A stretch of DNA of 64,000 nt from Maratus speciosus. Its lineage: Eukaryota > Arthropoda > Arachnida > Araneae > Salticidae. Positions within the stretch are counted from its first letter, which is position 1. Every line of letters starts with the position of its first letter. Shown here piece after piece: positions 10,967 to 21,959 of this stretch. The notes below the pieces were generated by a model, which had not been told where the DNA came from, did not search any database, and was given only the letters and a program-made list of their open reading frames with translations. A program made the translations under genes and the position numbers. Where the stretch lies: positions 282,978,083-283,042,082 of the forward strand of contig OZ010799.1 of the NCBI GenBank assembly GCA_963932465.1, written 5' to 3'.

Positions 10967-11185
10967 TTGGATGCAAATCATAGGAAAAATATGCGTATCT
11001 TTAAGACCCGTTTCCCCGGAAAATACAAGGCCGATTTTGATAAAATTCTTAAATCCTATTCACTAGATTATGCTCAAGACTTGTGGCAGACTGCCACTGC
11101 GAATAACACTTTTCAATTTAGAGCAATGACAATTTTTCAGAAATTTTCGATTTTGAGATTATTATTTTTTTCTGAAACTAAATAG
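10967..11185 (+). other. Unrecognised possible coding fragment
   Basis: The frame begins at a TTG; the first ATG is codon 9. It has a patch of less AT-biased codons encoding MRIFKTRFPGKYKADFDKIL and then a segment rich in charged and Tyr/Trp residues, before degenerating into Phe/Leu/Ser. A TATATAAA lies at ~10926-10933. I do not recognise the family. It could be a decayed exon or transposon fragment, or chance. Confidence 0.15.
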
Positions 11186-11237
11186 ACTATTTAAAAGCTG
11201 CTACCACATATGATCTTGTATTTTTATTTTACCAACA

Positions 11238-11268
<31 letters not shown>

Positions 11269-11605
11269 GACAACACTTGAATACTTTAGGACAGGGTCGG
11301 CGAACCTTTTTACACACGCGTGGCAAATGTTTTCTAAAAAAATGTCTTAAATCAACATGACGTACCAATCAACACGTTGAGTGCCACGGTGAGTGACAGT
11401 GAAGCGCTGAAAAATTTACAATGTTTTAAGTAATTTTTAAGAAAGTAATCCTGTAATAAATAAAAGGAAGGTAAATTTTAAATAAATGTTCAGTAATTAC
11501 TTAAAACAATATATATTTTCATAATTAAGGGTACGAATATTTTTTCCAACTGGATTAAATCATATTTAAGGCTGGAGTAGCACATTTGAAGTTTATTCCA
11601 ACAGA

Positions 11606-11790
11606 GCTGCAGTTCGCAACCAAGTCCAACTAATAAGAGTGAATTATGTCAACCAGGTATCGGTCCGGATAGCCTAACAGGTAAGGCATTGACACGGCAC
11701 GCCAAGTATCCAGGTTCGATCCCTGGTCTGGACATTTTTCGCTCTGTTGGAATGAACTTCAACTGTGCTACTCCAGCCTTAAATATGATT
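11606..11790 (+). repeat. Direct duplicate A (312-bp spacing)
   Basis: Sequence from GCTGCAGTTCGC through the tRNA-like core to CCAGCCTTAAAT recurs at 11918-12098 with only a few changes. Copy B has the core and right flank but lacks the left inverted arm. Confidence 0.85.
11663..11733 (+). other. tRNA-like sequence (71 nt), probably not a functional tRNA
   Basis: A GTCCGGA/TCTGGAC acceptor pairing, a GCCT/AGGC D-stem, a CCAGG TTCGATC CCTGG T-arm and a perfect pol III B-box (GGTTCGATCCC) are visible. The anticodon stem has a mismatch and its 7-base loop (ACGGCAC) lacks the usual T33. It is therefore a tRNA-derived promoter core rather than a translating tRNA. Confidence 0.6.
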
Positions 11791-11917
11791 TAATCCAGTT
11801 GGAAAAAATATTCGTACCCTTAATTATGACCTAATTACATGGTATACAGGAGTTTCCGTGTTAAAGTAGTTTCATCATGTAAATGCTATAGTTATAGCTC
11901 GGATGAATGAAACTAGC

Positions 11918-12098
11918 GCTGCAGTTCGCAGCCAAGTCCAACTAATAAGAGTGAATTATGTCAACCAGGTATCGGTTTGGATAGCCTAACAGGTAAGGCA
12001 TTGACACGGCACGCCAAGTATCCAAGTTCGATCCCTGGTCTGGACATTTTTCGCTCTGTTGGAATAAACTTCAACTGTGCTACTCCAGCCTTAAATAC
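11918..12098 (+). repeat. Direct duplicate B of the tRNA-like segment
   Basis: Near-identical to 11606-11790. Its tRNA-like core spans 11975-12045; the acceptor is GTTTGGA and the B-box is AGTTCGATCCC, each weakened relative to copy A. This suggests a duplication followed by decay. Confidence 0.85.
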
Positions 12099-12782
12099 AA
12101 TATATATATATTTTAGTTTTGTCAGATTTTAGACGTCAGTCATCGGTGAATGTCTCATTTTAAACGGAAAGTTCAGTGTGAGTCACCGGTGATTGACGTG
12201 TGGCGCTTAACGTGTTAAAATATAAATTTTGTGTATCGAAAAGTAATGAATTAAAATTACTTGAAAACTCATTAGCAATAAATATATATATATATAACAG
12301 TAACATGGATATAGATATACACTTAAAAAAATATGGCACTAAATACATTTCAGAAATTAATAAAAGATTAAATGCAATTTTTCTTGTGGCATCTATAATG
12401 AAAATAAATTCATATAAGATTCTTACTGAGTGAGTTAATTTTAATAATATTGAACTAGTGTTACCTGATAAATGCTTTCTATTTGATTTTTTTTTTCGTT
12501 TGTGTACTATTTGCGATAAAGAATGGCATTCATAGATAGACGGGTAAATTGGTAAATGACAAACGGCAGCTTTTTCAAATAGCTCTGGGATTAAATTCCA
12601 AGTTATCATAATTTATCATCGGCATTTTTATTTATAATGTTTTATAATCTTTCCTTTTCAATATTTTCTTAATATTGTCTTTGTTTAATAAATTTTAGTG
12701 CCTGAAATATTCTTTCACGTGCAAAAAAAAAAAAAAAAAAAAATGGTACGCGTGCCGTAGGTTCGCCTTTCCGGCTTTGGGA

Positions 12783-13290
12783 GATAATAGGATTGTTCCC
12801 TGAAAAATAAGAGTTTTCATGAGAGCCAAAAAACTTAGACACTTCTAACGTGTGTGAATTTCTTGCACAGTATTATCAAATATACAAATTAGAGTACGTA
12901 TAAACACTTGGATAACGTTTAGTTACATATTATAAATGAGATAATGTTTTAACCTCTATCGCTACTATGTCACTTCACACGTGACTTCGGGACCAGCATC
13001 TCTTACACGAATTTTATTCGGCTAGCACCAGTATTTTTTTGCACTAGTATACTTTTAGTTGTACTTTGATAAAATGCGCAATGCTGCGAATTTTTTCTTT
13101 AAAATATAGCGGTACAAATAGAATATAAAAATGGAATCAAGTATAAAATGTTAGCATACAATTAATGGGAGTGGGCGTGGCGTACCAGTCGTGTCTTCCA
13201 CCGATAAAACATACGCAAGTGACGAATCTGTCGAATAATCATTTGTAGTTAGTTAATATATAATAATTATTATTGTAGGTGGTTATTGGC
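12783..13290. other. AT-rich sequence, nothing firmly recognised
   Basis: A TTTTAACCTCTATCGC segment at ~12948 with a following CACGTG palindrome could be a decayed piggyBac-like end, but no partner was found. Confidence 0.4.
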
Positions 13291-13294
13291 TATA

Positions 13295-15241
13295 CAGGGT
13301 GTCCGGTCTAAACGGTCTCCAATGGCTAATTCCTAAACCGTTAGTCATAGACATATAGTTCCAATTACAAAAATGTTTTAAATCACGTAAAGAAATATTT
13401 TAAAAGCGATTTGGGTCAATAAAAACATTTCTTAAAAAAATACGAAATTTAAATTTTTATACGGTCCCCCGGTCCTATAAGTTATATTTAGGGAAATTTT
13501 CCTTGTACACTGACAAGTAATAAAAAAAAAGTCTCGTTATTCTTCGATTAAAATTGACCGAGTAATAGCTGTTTAAAGTTGGAGCATATTTTTTGCTGCA
13601 AATTGGGGGCAATTCACAAATTTAGTCGAAATATAATTTCGTCAGATATAAAAAATATCTGGGAATAAAATTAACAATTCAATATAAATTTGAAATCTTT
13701 AATCATTCTGGCATATTAATGGAAAATATGCAATTTGTAATAAACATTTAAGAAGAATGAAAAAACAGAATTTTTCTTAAATAAAATGATTCTAAATTAA
13801 CAGCCTCAATTCTTTACAAAATGATACGTATTTTAAAATATTATTAGATTGCACAAGCCTGCAAAAGTTGGGTTATGTCATGTTTTTTAGCTAATGATAA
13901 TTGATTCTTGTATACTCTGTACCGCTGAATCCGAAATTGACCTTCATTTTTAACTATCTTATCAGGATTTTTCGCACATTGCAAATTTCAAAGTTAAGGA
14001 GTTCAATGTTAAAATTGAATTTCCTCCCTCATCTCATCGGACCACTCAGCTGTTTAGCTGTAAGAATCCTAGGATAAGCAAAAATATCGAATAAATTTTT
14101 TAATAAAATAAAATAAAATAAAATAAAATAAAAAAATGTTTTACATATGTTTTATAGTATGAGATTTTAGCTATATTTTAACTTACACATTTGCGATTTG
14201 CAAAAAAAAAAAATTCTAACGTGATGGTTAAAAATGAAGGTCATTTTCAGATTCAGTGCTAAAAAGTGCGTAAAAATCAATCATCAAAAGTTAAAAAACA
14301 CAACCATCTCCGCTACTTTATAGTATTCGATTTTTGTTATTCTTTAAATTTGAAAATTTATGTTTTGCAAAATATCCTGAGATGACGGTTAAAAATTAAG
14401 GTAATTTTCGAATTCAGTGCTAAAAATACATAAATGTGAAAAACCCAACAATCGCAGTCTTGTATTATCTAATCTAAAACTTTTTCTTAAACTCCTTGGC
14501 AGAAATTTATCCAAAATGTTTTGTGTTATCCTGTAAAATAAGTATAAATGGTAACCACCGAAAATCTTAATAATATTAGATTGTTATCGGATTTGCGCCA
14601 GTATGTAAAATGCAATCTCGGTGGGATATTTAAAAGTGGGTTAAAGTTAGAGTACAAATTTTGAACTGGAAAAACATACATATGATTGTTGAAGTAACAT
14701 ACAAACTTATAAAAAAACATAATTTTTGTTAAAAGAAATCATAAGAGAAACACTCTCAAATCCTGACAAAATAAAACCTATGTTATTTTAGCCAATTTGA
14801 GACTTAATCATAATACTTGTAGGATTTTTTTTTTCAAAGCGCAGATACACATGAAGTAAGACCTTCGAAAACTTTAAACACTTGGCATATGATCCCTCAA
14901 AGCCAAGCCGAACTCATTTGTTTTCAGAGTAGAAAAGTGGCATAGGTCATGCATTTTTTAAATTTCATAACTCGCTCAATTTTAGCGTTATATGAATGGG
15001 ACTTTTTTTTTTGTCTTACTTGTCAGTGTAATAGGAAAAAATTACTAAATATAACTTATAGGACCGGGGGACCGTATAAAAATTTAAATTTCTTAATTTT
15101 TTAAGAAATGTTTTTGTTGACCCAAATCGCTTTTAAAATGTTTCTTTATCTGATTTAAAACATTTTTGTAATTGGAACTATATGTCTATGACCAACGGTT
15201 TAGGAATTAGCCATTGGACACCGTTGAGACCGGACACACTG
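13295..15241. mobile_element. TA-flanked long-inverted-repeat element, 1.95 kb
   Basis: The left end CAGGGTGTCCGGTCTAAACGG and the right end, reversed CAGTGTGTCCGGTCTCAACGG, continue as matching arms for roughly 200-230 bp (to ~13520 and from ~15000). TA flanks both ends (13293-13294, 15242-15243). The interior repeats a ~150-190-bp unit about three times, containing 'ggttaaaaatgaaggtcattttc' and 'attcagtgctaaaaa'. No transposase frame is present. CAG...CTG ends with a TA duplication suggest a pogo/Tc1-mariner-type MITE; this is tentative. Confidence 0.7.
14101..14136 (+). repeat. (AAAAT)n microsatellite
   Basis: About six AAAAT/AAATA pentamers in tandem inside the long-inverted-repeat element. 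Confidence 0.85.
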
Positions 15242-15243
15242 TA

Positions 15244-15960
15244 TAATATAAAGTTTTCGACACTGATAGGGGGTAATTACCAATGGATTTAAGGATTTAA
15301 AAATATCAATGGATCCTTACAAAATTTTTGGGAAGTTCAGTGGCAGCCATTGCGGATATTTTTTATAGAAATTTCTACATACAGTACATACACAGTATTC
15401 ATACGTAATGTTTCTACAAACATATTTCTACATGCAATTTTTCACTCACTACCTGATGTGCTATAATCTTTAAAAAAATGTGCTCGCAGGTGTATTTCCA
15501 AAGACAATGCAGTATTTAAAAAAAAAGAATGATAAAATTTTGATTAACTATAAACTTTTTAGAACTGAATCATAAATTCATTTTGAGGCATTATTCCATT
15601 AGTCAGAGGCAGGTAATAATTCCCCAAATATTTTCTTTCCTTACAACTGTATACGGGTTGCAACAAAGAAGTTAATTAAACCCGAACTACGCTCGCTAAA
15701 ATAGGCCAATTGGCTTTGAAACTGCAGCAAAGAAATATTTGATATGCTAGTATAAACTTAAACTATATTAAGTTCTTTTTAAAAATATAAATATAAAAAA
15801 AATAGCGATTTTTTTTGTTAAATATGTTTTTATTTCCTTTGGAAATGTAACTTATCTCCATGAAAGTAATTTGAATATATACTTTAAATAATATCCTTTA
15901 AAAAATAATAATGAAATAATTTAAACGCTAGATATGAATTTAAACTAATTTAAGCCTTTA
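15244..15960. other. AT-rich sequence, nothing recognised
   Basis: No reading frame, RNA or strong repeat structure is visible. Confidence 0.5.
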
Positions 15961-15988
15961 AATATATATATATATATATATATATATA
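15961..15988. repeat. (AT)n microsatellite
   Basis: About 14 AT dinucleotides in an uninterrupted run. Confidence 0.9.
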
Positions 15989-16324
15989 ACAGGGCTGCCA
16001 CATGTGACTATTTTTTAATCCTACCTTGCACAACTTTCTCAAAACAAAAATCTTTGACTAACAGTTTGACAACATTTGTAAGAGAAATATACTTCGATAT
16101 TTATTTATTTTTTAAATAGTGGTGCGAATAGAATATAAAAATAGTCTCCTGCGACAGCCCCGATATAACAATGTGTTTAATCTTAAACTAAAAAGTAATT
16201 GCTCTGTTATCCTTTTAAATGCGGTTCCGAAACATAGTGAGTAATTGTTTAAAAATAGGTTACTGTCGACATGCCATTTGCTTTGATGAAACATTATATA
16301 AATCAACTCGTCATTTATACTGAT

Positions 16325-16660
16325 GAAAAGTATTCGTACATTTTCTAAACCCTTTCTTAACCGTTTTTAGCTGATCTGAATTTTAAGAAGACGACTAATG
16401 ACATTATTGCGTGAGTCTTTTTCTTACCAAATGAGGTTCGTTGCAAGAAAAAAGCTAATTTATGGGTTTTTTTTTTTATTATTATTACAGAAAAACATAT
16501 AAGGAAAACTAAATTATGTGAAAACTAAGAAAAATCTTGCGTCAAGTTTAGATTATGAAATGTGTTCCAACACATTCAGAGTAATGTAACAAAACTTCAC
16601 CGTATAATAAGTTGAAATGCGATGTCTAATTGAAGCATTTGGAAACGCTTAAGACATTTG
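16325..16660 (+). repeat. Dispersed repeat, 5' portion (also at 40840-40965)
   Basis: The 16530-16650 segment ('aaaaatcttgcgtcaa', 'ttccaacacattcagagtaatgtaacaaaacttc', 'tctaattgaagcatttggaaac') matches 40850-40970 closely. The part before it, near 16375-16415, has 'gactaatgacattattgcgtgag', echoing the 450-bp satellite. Confidence 0.6.
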
Positions 16661-16840
16661 AAAATCCAATTTCAGAAATTACAATCTACAGTCTGAAAAT
16701 TATCCGAATATTTTGCGCAGTACTGCATATGATATGTAGATTTGTATCTAAAAACTGCATGCATCCAAAGAATTAATTCAGTTAAAAAATGCATACCACA
16801 ATTGAAAATTCATCTTACCAAATTCCGCTAATAATAAGAA

Positions 16841-17227
16841 TGGTAATCATAAAACCTTTAAAAATAACAGACATTACATTAGGATAAAAATACTAAAAAC
16901 AATTTAAAAGGACGTTTAGGATTCATTCTGAATCCCTCATCAGCTAATTCTTAAGGTAAAAGTCCTACTAGGTTATAAAGTTCAACATGTAGAAAAACAT
17001 TACATCAAGTCGCCAAAAATTATAGTTAAAACAAAACTGAATATTCTATTGGTAGAGATGCAGCCTCGTTAATTGCTAAATCAACAGTTTAAAAACTTGT
17101 ATGACTTTTACGTTAAGAATTAGCTGATGAGGGATCCAGAATGAATCCGAAACGTCCTTTTAAATTGTTTTTAGTGTTTTTATCCTTTAATGTAATGTCT
17201 ATTATTTTGAAAAGTTTTTATAATTAT
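16841..17227. mobile_element. Inverted-repeat MITE, ~385 bp
   Basis: Arms of about 125-130 bp share 'agacattacatta', 'aaaaacaatttaaaaggacgttt' and 'atccctcatcagctaattctta' on opposite strands, starting TAAT(C/T)ATAAAA at each end. The ~130-bp loop is non-coding. No duplication could be fixed. It interrupts the dispersed repeat whose halves lie on either side. Confidence 0.7.
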
Positions 17228-17539
17228 GAATGAATTCAGACGTAGTCTTCTGTTTATATCAAAAAAAAAAAAAAAAAAGACTGGTGCGTGAATTATTTTG
17301 TTCAGCTATGTATACGAGGTATAGAATGTATAGAAATCGAACAACATGCAAAAAATTTGTTAAATTTAAAAGCACATACCGAAAATGCAAACGCACTTAG
17401 TAAAGGAATTATTTCTCAAAGACAGTACTGGAATAGATTTATTTTGTGTGCCTCTGTAAATAAACGATAAATGCCATGAATACCGCATTCTATAATAATC
17501 ATCTTGTAGTAAAATTCACTGAATATACCAATTTTAATC

Positions 17540-17830
17540 CATTTGAAATAGCGTAATGTCATCAAAATACACTGTAAACGATTTTTCCCCATTTAGTATA
17601 ATATAACGGAATTCTTACTGTGCAACTGTAAATGAACAATTAATACTACACACTTCATATTCAATACCGAATATTTCATTATTAACATCATTGACATATA
17701 TCAATTGCATGAAAACTCGAGTATATTTATGCGAGTTACAGCGTGGACAAAGAAATGGACAAACGGATAAACAACCGAATTTACAAACACTTTTCAACTA
17801 TGTTCGAAAGTGTTAAAAACTAAAAACATG
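17540..17830 (+). repeat. Dispersed repeat, 3' portion (also at 41200-41460)
   Basis: Segments such as 'atacactgtaaacgattttt', 'acggaattctt', 'aaccgaatatt'-like sequence and 'cacttttcaactatgttcgaaagtgttaaaaa' match 41215-41455. The minus-strand frame at 17615-17797 falls inside this repeat and is not coding. Confidence 0.65.
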
Positions 17831-18299
17831 TCCGTCAGTAACATGAAGTTATATCGATTGTGGCAATGACCTGAGCAATGAAATTTGATTTTATCGGAAA
17901 TTTATTAACTTCTAAACATCGCACAATTTCAATTTTAACGCCATCGTGTAATGTGTTGTAATGCAATGTCTTTGAGCACTGTATATCAATTTACTGATTT
18001 TTTTGGGATTTTTAAAATAACTTTTAAGAATCATTTTTTTTTTCTTTAGACGTTATCTTTATAACGTACATCTTGATTACGGTAGATTAACTCGTTTTCA
18101 TCAAGCAATATAAAGAGTCAAAAATTTATGTTCGCCTAAAATTCCATAACGAAACTAAAACTTCATGAAAATAAATAAATATTTACAATAAATTAAAGAC
18201 AAATTTACCACCATGTATGTAATCGAACTAAGCGCTTAAAAACTGAGACATTAGAATTAGAAAAAAGCTGCTTTAAATAGCGATTTATTTGGCTATTAA

Positions 18300-18525
18300 C
18301 CCCTGTCATGCGAATAATATAAAAGTTTTACTTTTACTAAATTTCAAAATTTTATTTGAGTACATAATTGATATTTTTCGTCTAACAATGATTTTTGCTG
18401 TTGATAGTGGATAATATAAAAATATATATTAAATGTAAAGAAATATATATATTTTTTAAATTAAATATAGTTTTCAACTACCTTATGTGCACCGTGGAGT
18501 ATACCCTGTAACTCGGAAAGCCCGG
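18300..18525 (+). repeat. Dispersed repeat copy (also at 8430-8640)
   Basis: Order and wording of 'aaattttatttgagtacataattgata', 'ttgttgatag' and 'taaatgtaaagaaat' parallel the 8450-8560 sequence. No coding potential. Confidence 0.45.
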
Positions 18526-18529
18526 AATG

Positions 18530-18839
18530 GATGCCTTGGTTTATTTACATTTTTATATGGAACTAAAATAAATCCAGATTGGTAAGCGATTCCATTATTG
18601 TGACGAAAAATACTTCGTTCTTGATACAATAGACTGTTTTCTTTTCTTAAAACATTGTTACATTACAATGTGAGAGAAAACATTGATGCCTTGGTTTATT
18701 TACATTTTTATATGGAACTAAAATAAATCCAGATTGGTAAGCGATTCCATTATTCTGACGAAAAATACTTCGTTCTTGATACAATAGACTGTTTTCTTTT
18801 CTTAAAACATTGTTACTTTACAATGTGCGAGAAAACATT
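18530..18839 (+). repeat. Tandem duplication, 2 x 155 bp
   Basis: GATGCCTTGGTTTATTTACA begins at 18530 and again at 18685. The two units differ at only a few positions (for example 'attgtgacg' versus 'attctgacg'). This is a recent duplication. A third unit starts with GATG at 18840 but diverges at once. Confidence 0.9.
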
Positions 18840-19439
18840 GATGTATTTGGAAAAATTGGTAAGATGGAATGAATTACGCACAAATTTTCAATAATTGTTT
18901 GAAAAAAATGATGAAATTTCAAATCTTAGAAGATGTTACAGATTATGATTTTTCGAAATTTTACTGAATTTCAAATAAAGAGAGATTACTGAAATCATTT
19001 ACGTTTGTTTCAAGTATTGGATTTCAATGTTTTCACAAGTAAAATTTTCTTACTTTTATTTCAAATTTTCTATTACGCTTAAATTGAAAAATTGATAATC
19101 TTTATGTTCTTTGAAACACTAAAATAAAAATTTATCGTTTCAATAGAAAGCTTTATATTAAAAATCTTAAATTGTGTAAATTTTAATTGCAAATGCTGTA
19201 ATTTCATTATAGTCTTGAAATTTTGTTTTGTTAGTACGTTTGTAGAAAATCTAAATTTACTAAATGAGTTATGTTCCATTTTGTTGTTTTCAAGTATCAA
19301 ATTCAAGTAATAAAATAAGCCAAATAGTAAAGTAAAAAGCACATTCAATGTAATAAAAATATGTTTATAAATGTAGAGTTTGAATTGCATGTAGTAATTA
19401 ATATTCCCATAAAACAGTCTTTTATAAACTCTTCTCAAT

Positions 19440-21593
19440 TTCAATGAAAAAACGTCGCTTCTCATCTAATTTATCTTTATGGAAGCATTTTCTGAATTAT
19501 TCCTTAAAATTCCGATTTGAAAGATAGTAATTTTTCATTCAAAAATTGGCTATTGCTGACATGCAATTCACGTTGTTGAAAAATGATATAAATTAACTGT
19601 TCATTCTGCATGAATAAAAGTTTTCCTTTATTTCATTTGTTTTGCAGTTTTTACGTGATTTAACTGTTTAAGGGGTACATAGAAGGACTAATCATCACAT
19701 TTTAACGCGATAGTTTTCTGTAATAAAAGAGATGCGTTGTAACAAAAAGTTACTTACGCATTATGTACTTTTATATTATTTTTCCATATCAAACTCAAGT
19801 AATAATGGGAACGAGACTTTAAAATAAAACACATTTTCATTGCAATAAACAATCTGAACTACATGTAACAATTATTGCATACGAACCAAACTTTATTATT
19901 TCTTCTTATTTTTAAAAGACTATTCTCATCTAACGCATGTCCATGAATGAATTTCCGAATTACCCATTAAAATTCCTTTCTGAAACACAGTACTTTATAT
20001 TTCCAAAATTGAGTACTGCCGACATGCAATTTACATTGGTAAAAAATGATATAAATTAGCTATTCATTATTCATGAATAAAAGTTTTTCTATATTTATTT
20101 AATTTTTTTTAAGTTTTTACGTGATCTAACTGTTAAAAAAATGACTAATGACATTTTAATGTGAAGGTTTTCTGTACTAAAAGAAGTTCTTTGAAATAAA
20201 AAGTTTGTTTCTCATTATGTACCTTTTTATTATTAATTTTTATCAATTTCTAATAACCCTCTAAATAAATGCAAGTAATAATGCAAATTTCAATGATATA
20301 AAAAATTAAATTGCATGTAATATTCACTGCAAACAAAGTAATCTTTATTATATCTTTTTATTTTTCTGTGGAAAATACTACTTCATGAAAGGATTTTCTA
20401 AATTATCCCTTAAAATACCGTTCTGAAACATAGTAATTTATCGTTCAAACATTGAGTATTGCTGATATGTCATTTTCTGTGGTGAAAATGGTATAAATTA
20501 ACTTTTCGTTCTTTCTGAATGAAAGTTCTATTACATTTCCTTAACTTTTCTTGCAGTCTTTACGTGATCTCAATGTTAAGAGGACAACTAATGACATTTT
20601 AACGTGAGGTTTTTCTGTATTAAAAGAGATGGATTGCAATAAAAAGAAGTTAGTTACTCATTGTGTAATTATATTGATATGACGTTATGATGTATACAAC
20701 ACGTTATAATAAAACATAATTTTAATTTAGTAAAAAATTGACCTGCATGTAATAACTGTCGCATACAAAGCAATCTTTATAATCTCTTCTTTTCTTTCTT
20801 TGAAAATGTTTATTCTCCCCTAACGCGTCTTCATTGTAGGAATTCTTAAATTATCCCTTAAAATTCTGTTCTGAAACATAGTAATTTATCGTTAAAATAT
20901 TGAGTATTGCTGATAGGTCATTTTCTGTGGTGAAAAATGGTATAAATTAACTTTTCATTCTTCCTGAATGAAAGTTCTTTTACATTTCCTTAACTTTTCT
21001 TGCAGTCTTTACGTGATCTCAATGTTAAGAGGACAACTAATGACATTTTAACGTGAGGTTTTTCTGTATTAAAAGAGATGGATTGCAATAAAAAAAGTTA
21101 GTTACTCATTGTGTAATTATATTTATATGACGTTATGATGTAAACAACACGTTATAATAAAACATAATTTTAATTTAATAAAAAATTGACCTGCGTGTAA
21201 TAACTGTCGCATACAAAGCAATCTTTATAATCTCTTCTTTTCTTTCTTTGAAAATGTTTATTCTCCCCTAACGCGTCTTCATTGTAGGAATTCTTAAATT
21301 ATCCCTTAAAATTCTGTTCTGAAACATAGTAATTTATCGTTCAAATATTGAGTATTGCTGATAGGTCATTTTCTGTGGAGAAAAATGGTATAAATTAACT
21401 TTTCATTCTTCCTGAATGAAAGTTCTTTTACATTTCCTTAACTTTTCTTGCAGTCTTTACGTGATCTCAATGTTAAGAGGACAACTAATGACATTTTAAC
21501 GTGAGGTTTTTCTGTATTAAAAGAGATGGATTGCAATAAAAAGAAGTTAGTTACTCATTGTGTAATTATATTTATATGACGTTATGATGTATA
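19440..21593 (+). repeat. Tandem satellite array, ~450-bp unit, left block
   Basis: The landmark ACGTGAT(C)T...AATGTTAAGAGGA...ACTAATGACATTTTAACG occurs with ACGTGAT at 19653, 20119, 20572, 21011 and 21459, spacings 466, 453, 439 and 448 bp. Units toward the right are nearly identical, units toward the left diverged. The array is cut at 21593 by a foldback element and resumes at 25917. No unit carries a conserved frame. Function is unknown; it could be a local tandem expansion or a decayed mobile element. Confidence 0.85.
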
Positions 21594-21814
21594 TGTCGTA
21601 GGCTAATTGAGAAATCCGGCTCTTTGCAAAGAGCCGGGCTAATTGGAGAATCCATCTCCCTTTTTCCAATTAGCCTGATATTTTTCAGGCTTATTGCAAA
21701 GAGTCTAGAAAGCGTTAGGCTAATTGAAAAATGACCACTTATTATCAGATCAGGGTGATATTTTTAGCTCACAGGCTATCAAAGCCTGAGAGCTTAAGTG
21801 CCCGCCGATTCTGT

Positions 21815-21851
21815 ATGTACGTGTGTACGTACGTACGTACGTATGTACGTA
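21815..21851 (+). repeat. (TACG)n microsatellite, left arm
   Basis: GTACGTACGTACGT-type self-complementary tract; the mirror copy lies at ~25638-25675. Confidence 0.85.
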
Positions 21852-21959
21852 ACACGATAACTCTTGATAGAAATATCTGATTTGCTTCAAATTTTTTTTT
21901 TCTGGGTTTATTCTGATAAGGTGCTTCCCTGATTAGTTTTGGGGGTTCATTGGTTAAGG

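Larger units (their letters stand above)
11519..11829 (+). mobile_element. tRNA-core element with inverted flanks, copy 1
   Basis: Arms 11519-11608 and 11741-11829 are near-perfect reverse complements (starting TCATAATTAAGGGTACG). Between them are a short spacer and a tRNA-like sequence on the plus strand, followed by CATTTTTCGCTCTGTTGGAA. The same plan (tRNA-like core, then CATTTTT CGC..C.GTTGgAA, then inverted flanks) occurs at 57978-58117 and 63340-63641, so this is a family. It could be a tRNA SINE relative turned into a foldback. The mechanism is unknown. Confidence 0.65.
11373..12214. mobile_element. piggyBac-like element nested in the hAT remnant
   Basis: The ends CACGTTGAGTGCCAC and, reversed, CACGTTAAGCGCCAC agree at 13 of 15 positions. 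Flanks are TCAA (11369-11372) and TTAA (12215-12218). A nearby GGTGAGTGAC/GTGAGTCACC pair extends the similarity. It houses the tRNA-core inverted element and its partial duplication. Confidence 0.6.
11292..12774. mobile_element. hAT-like remnant, 1.48 kb, carrying nested elements
   Basis: The left end CAGGGTCGGCGAACCTTTTT and the right end (reversed CCGGAAAGGCGAACC, then GCACGCGT near a long A-tract) match at about 11 of 15 terminal positions; both have CACGCGTG/GCACGCG just inside. Flanks CTTTAGGA (11284-11291) and CTTTGGGA (12775-12782) form an 8-bp duplication with one mismatch. The 'CAGGG(G)TCGGC(A/G)AACCTTTTT' end type is common in hAT elements. No transposase frame survives. T- and A-tracts flank the ends (11239-11265, 12723-12743). 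Confidence 0.7.

Noticed and set aside
11663..11733. A functional tRNA gene
   Set aside because: The anticodon loop lacks T33, the stem is mismatched, and the sequence is duplicated within a repeat; tRNA-derived repeat is more likely.
12160..12609. A 149-codon minus-strand frame
   Set aside because: It lies in decayed hAT sequence and crosses the right end of the nested piggyBac-like element. No domain or sensible start was seen.
19079..19465. A 128-codon minus-strand frame
   Set aside because: Phe/Leu/Ile/Asn-rich chance frame beside the 450-bp satellite, no family signature.
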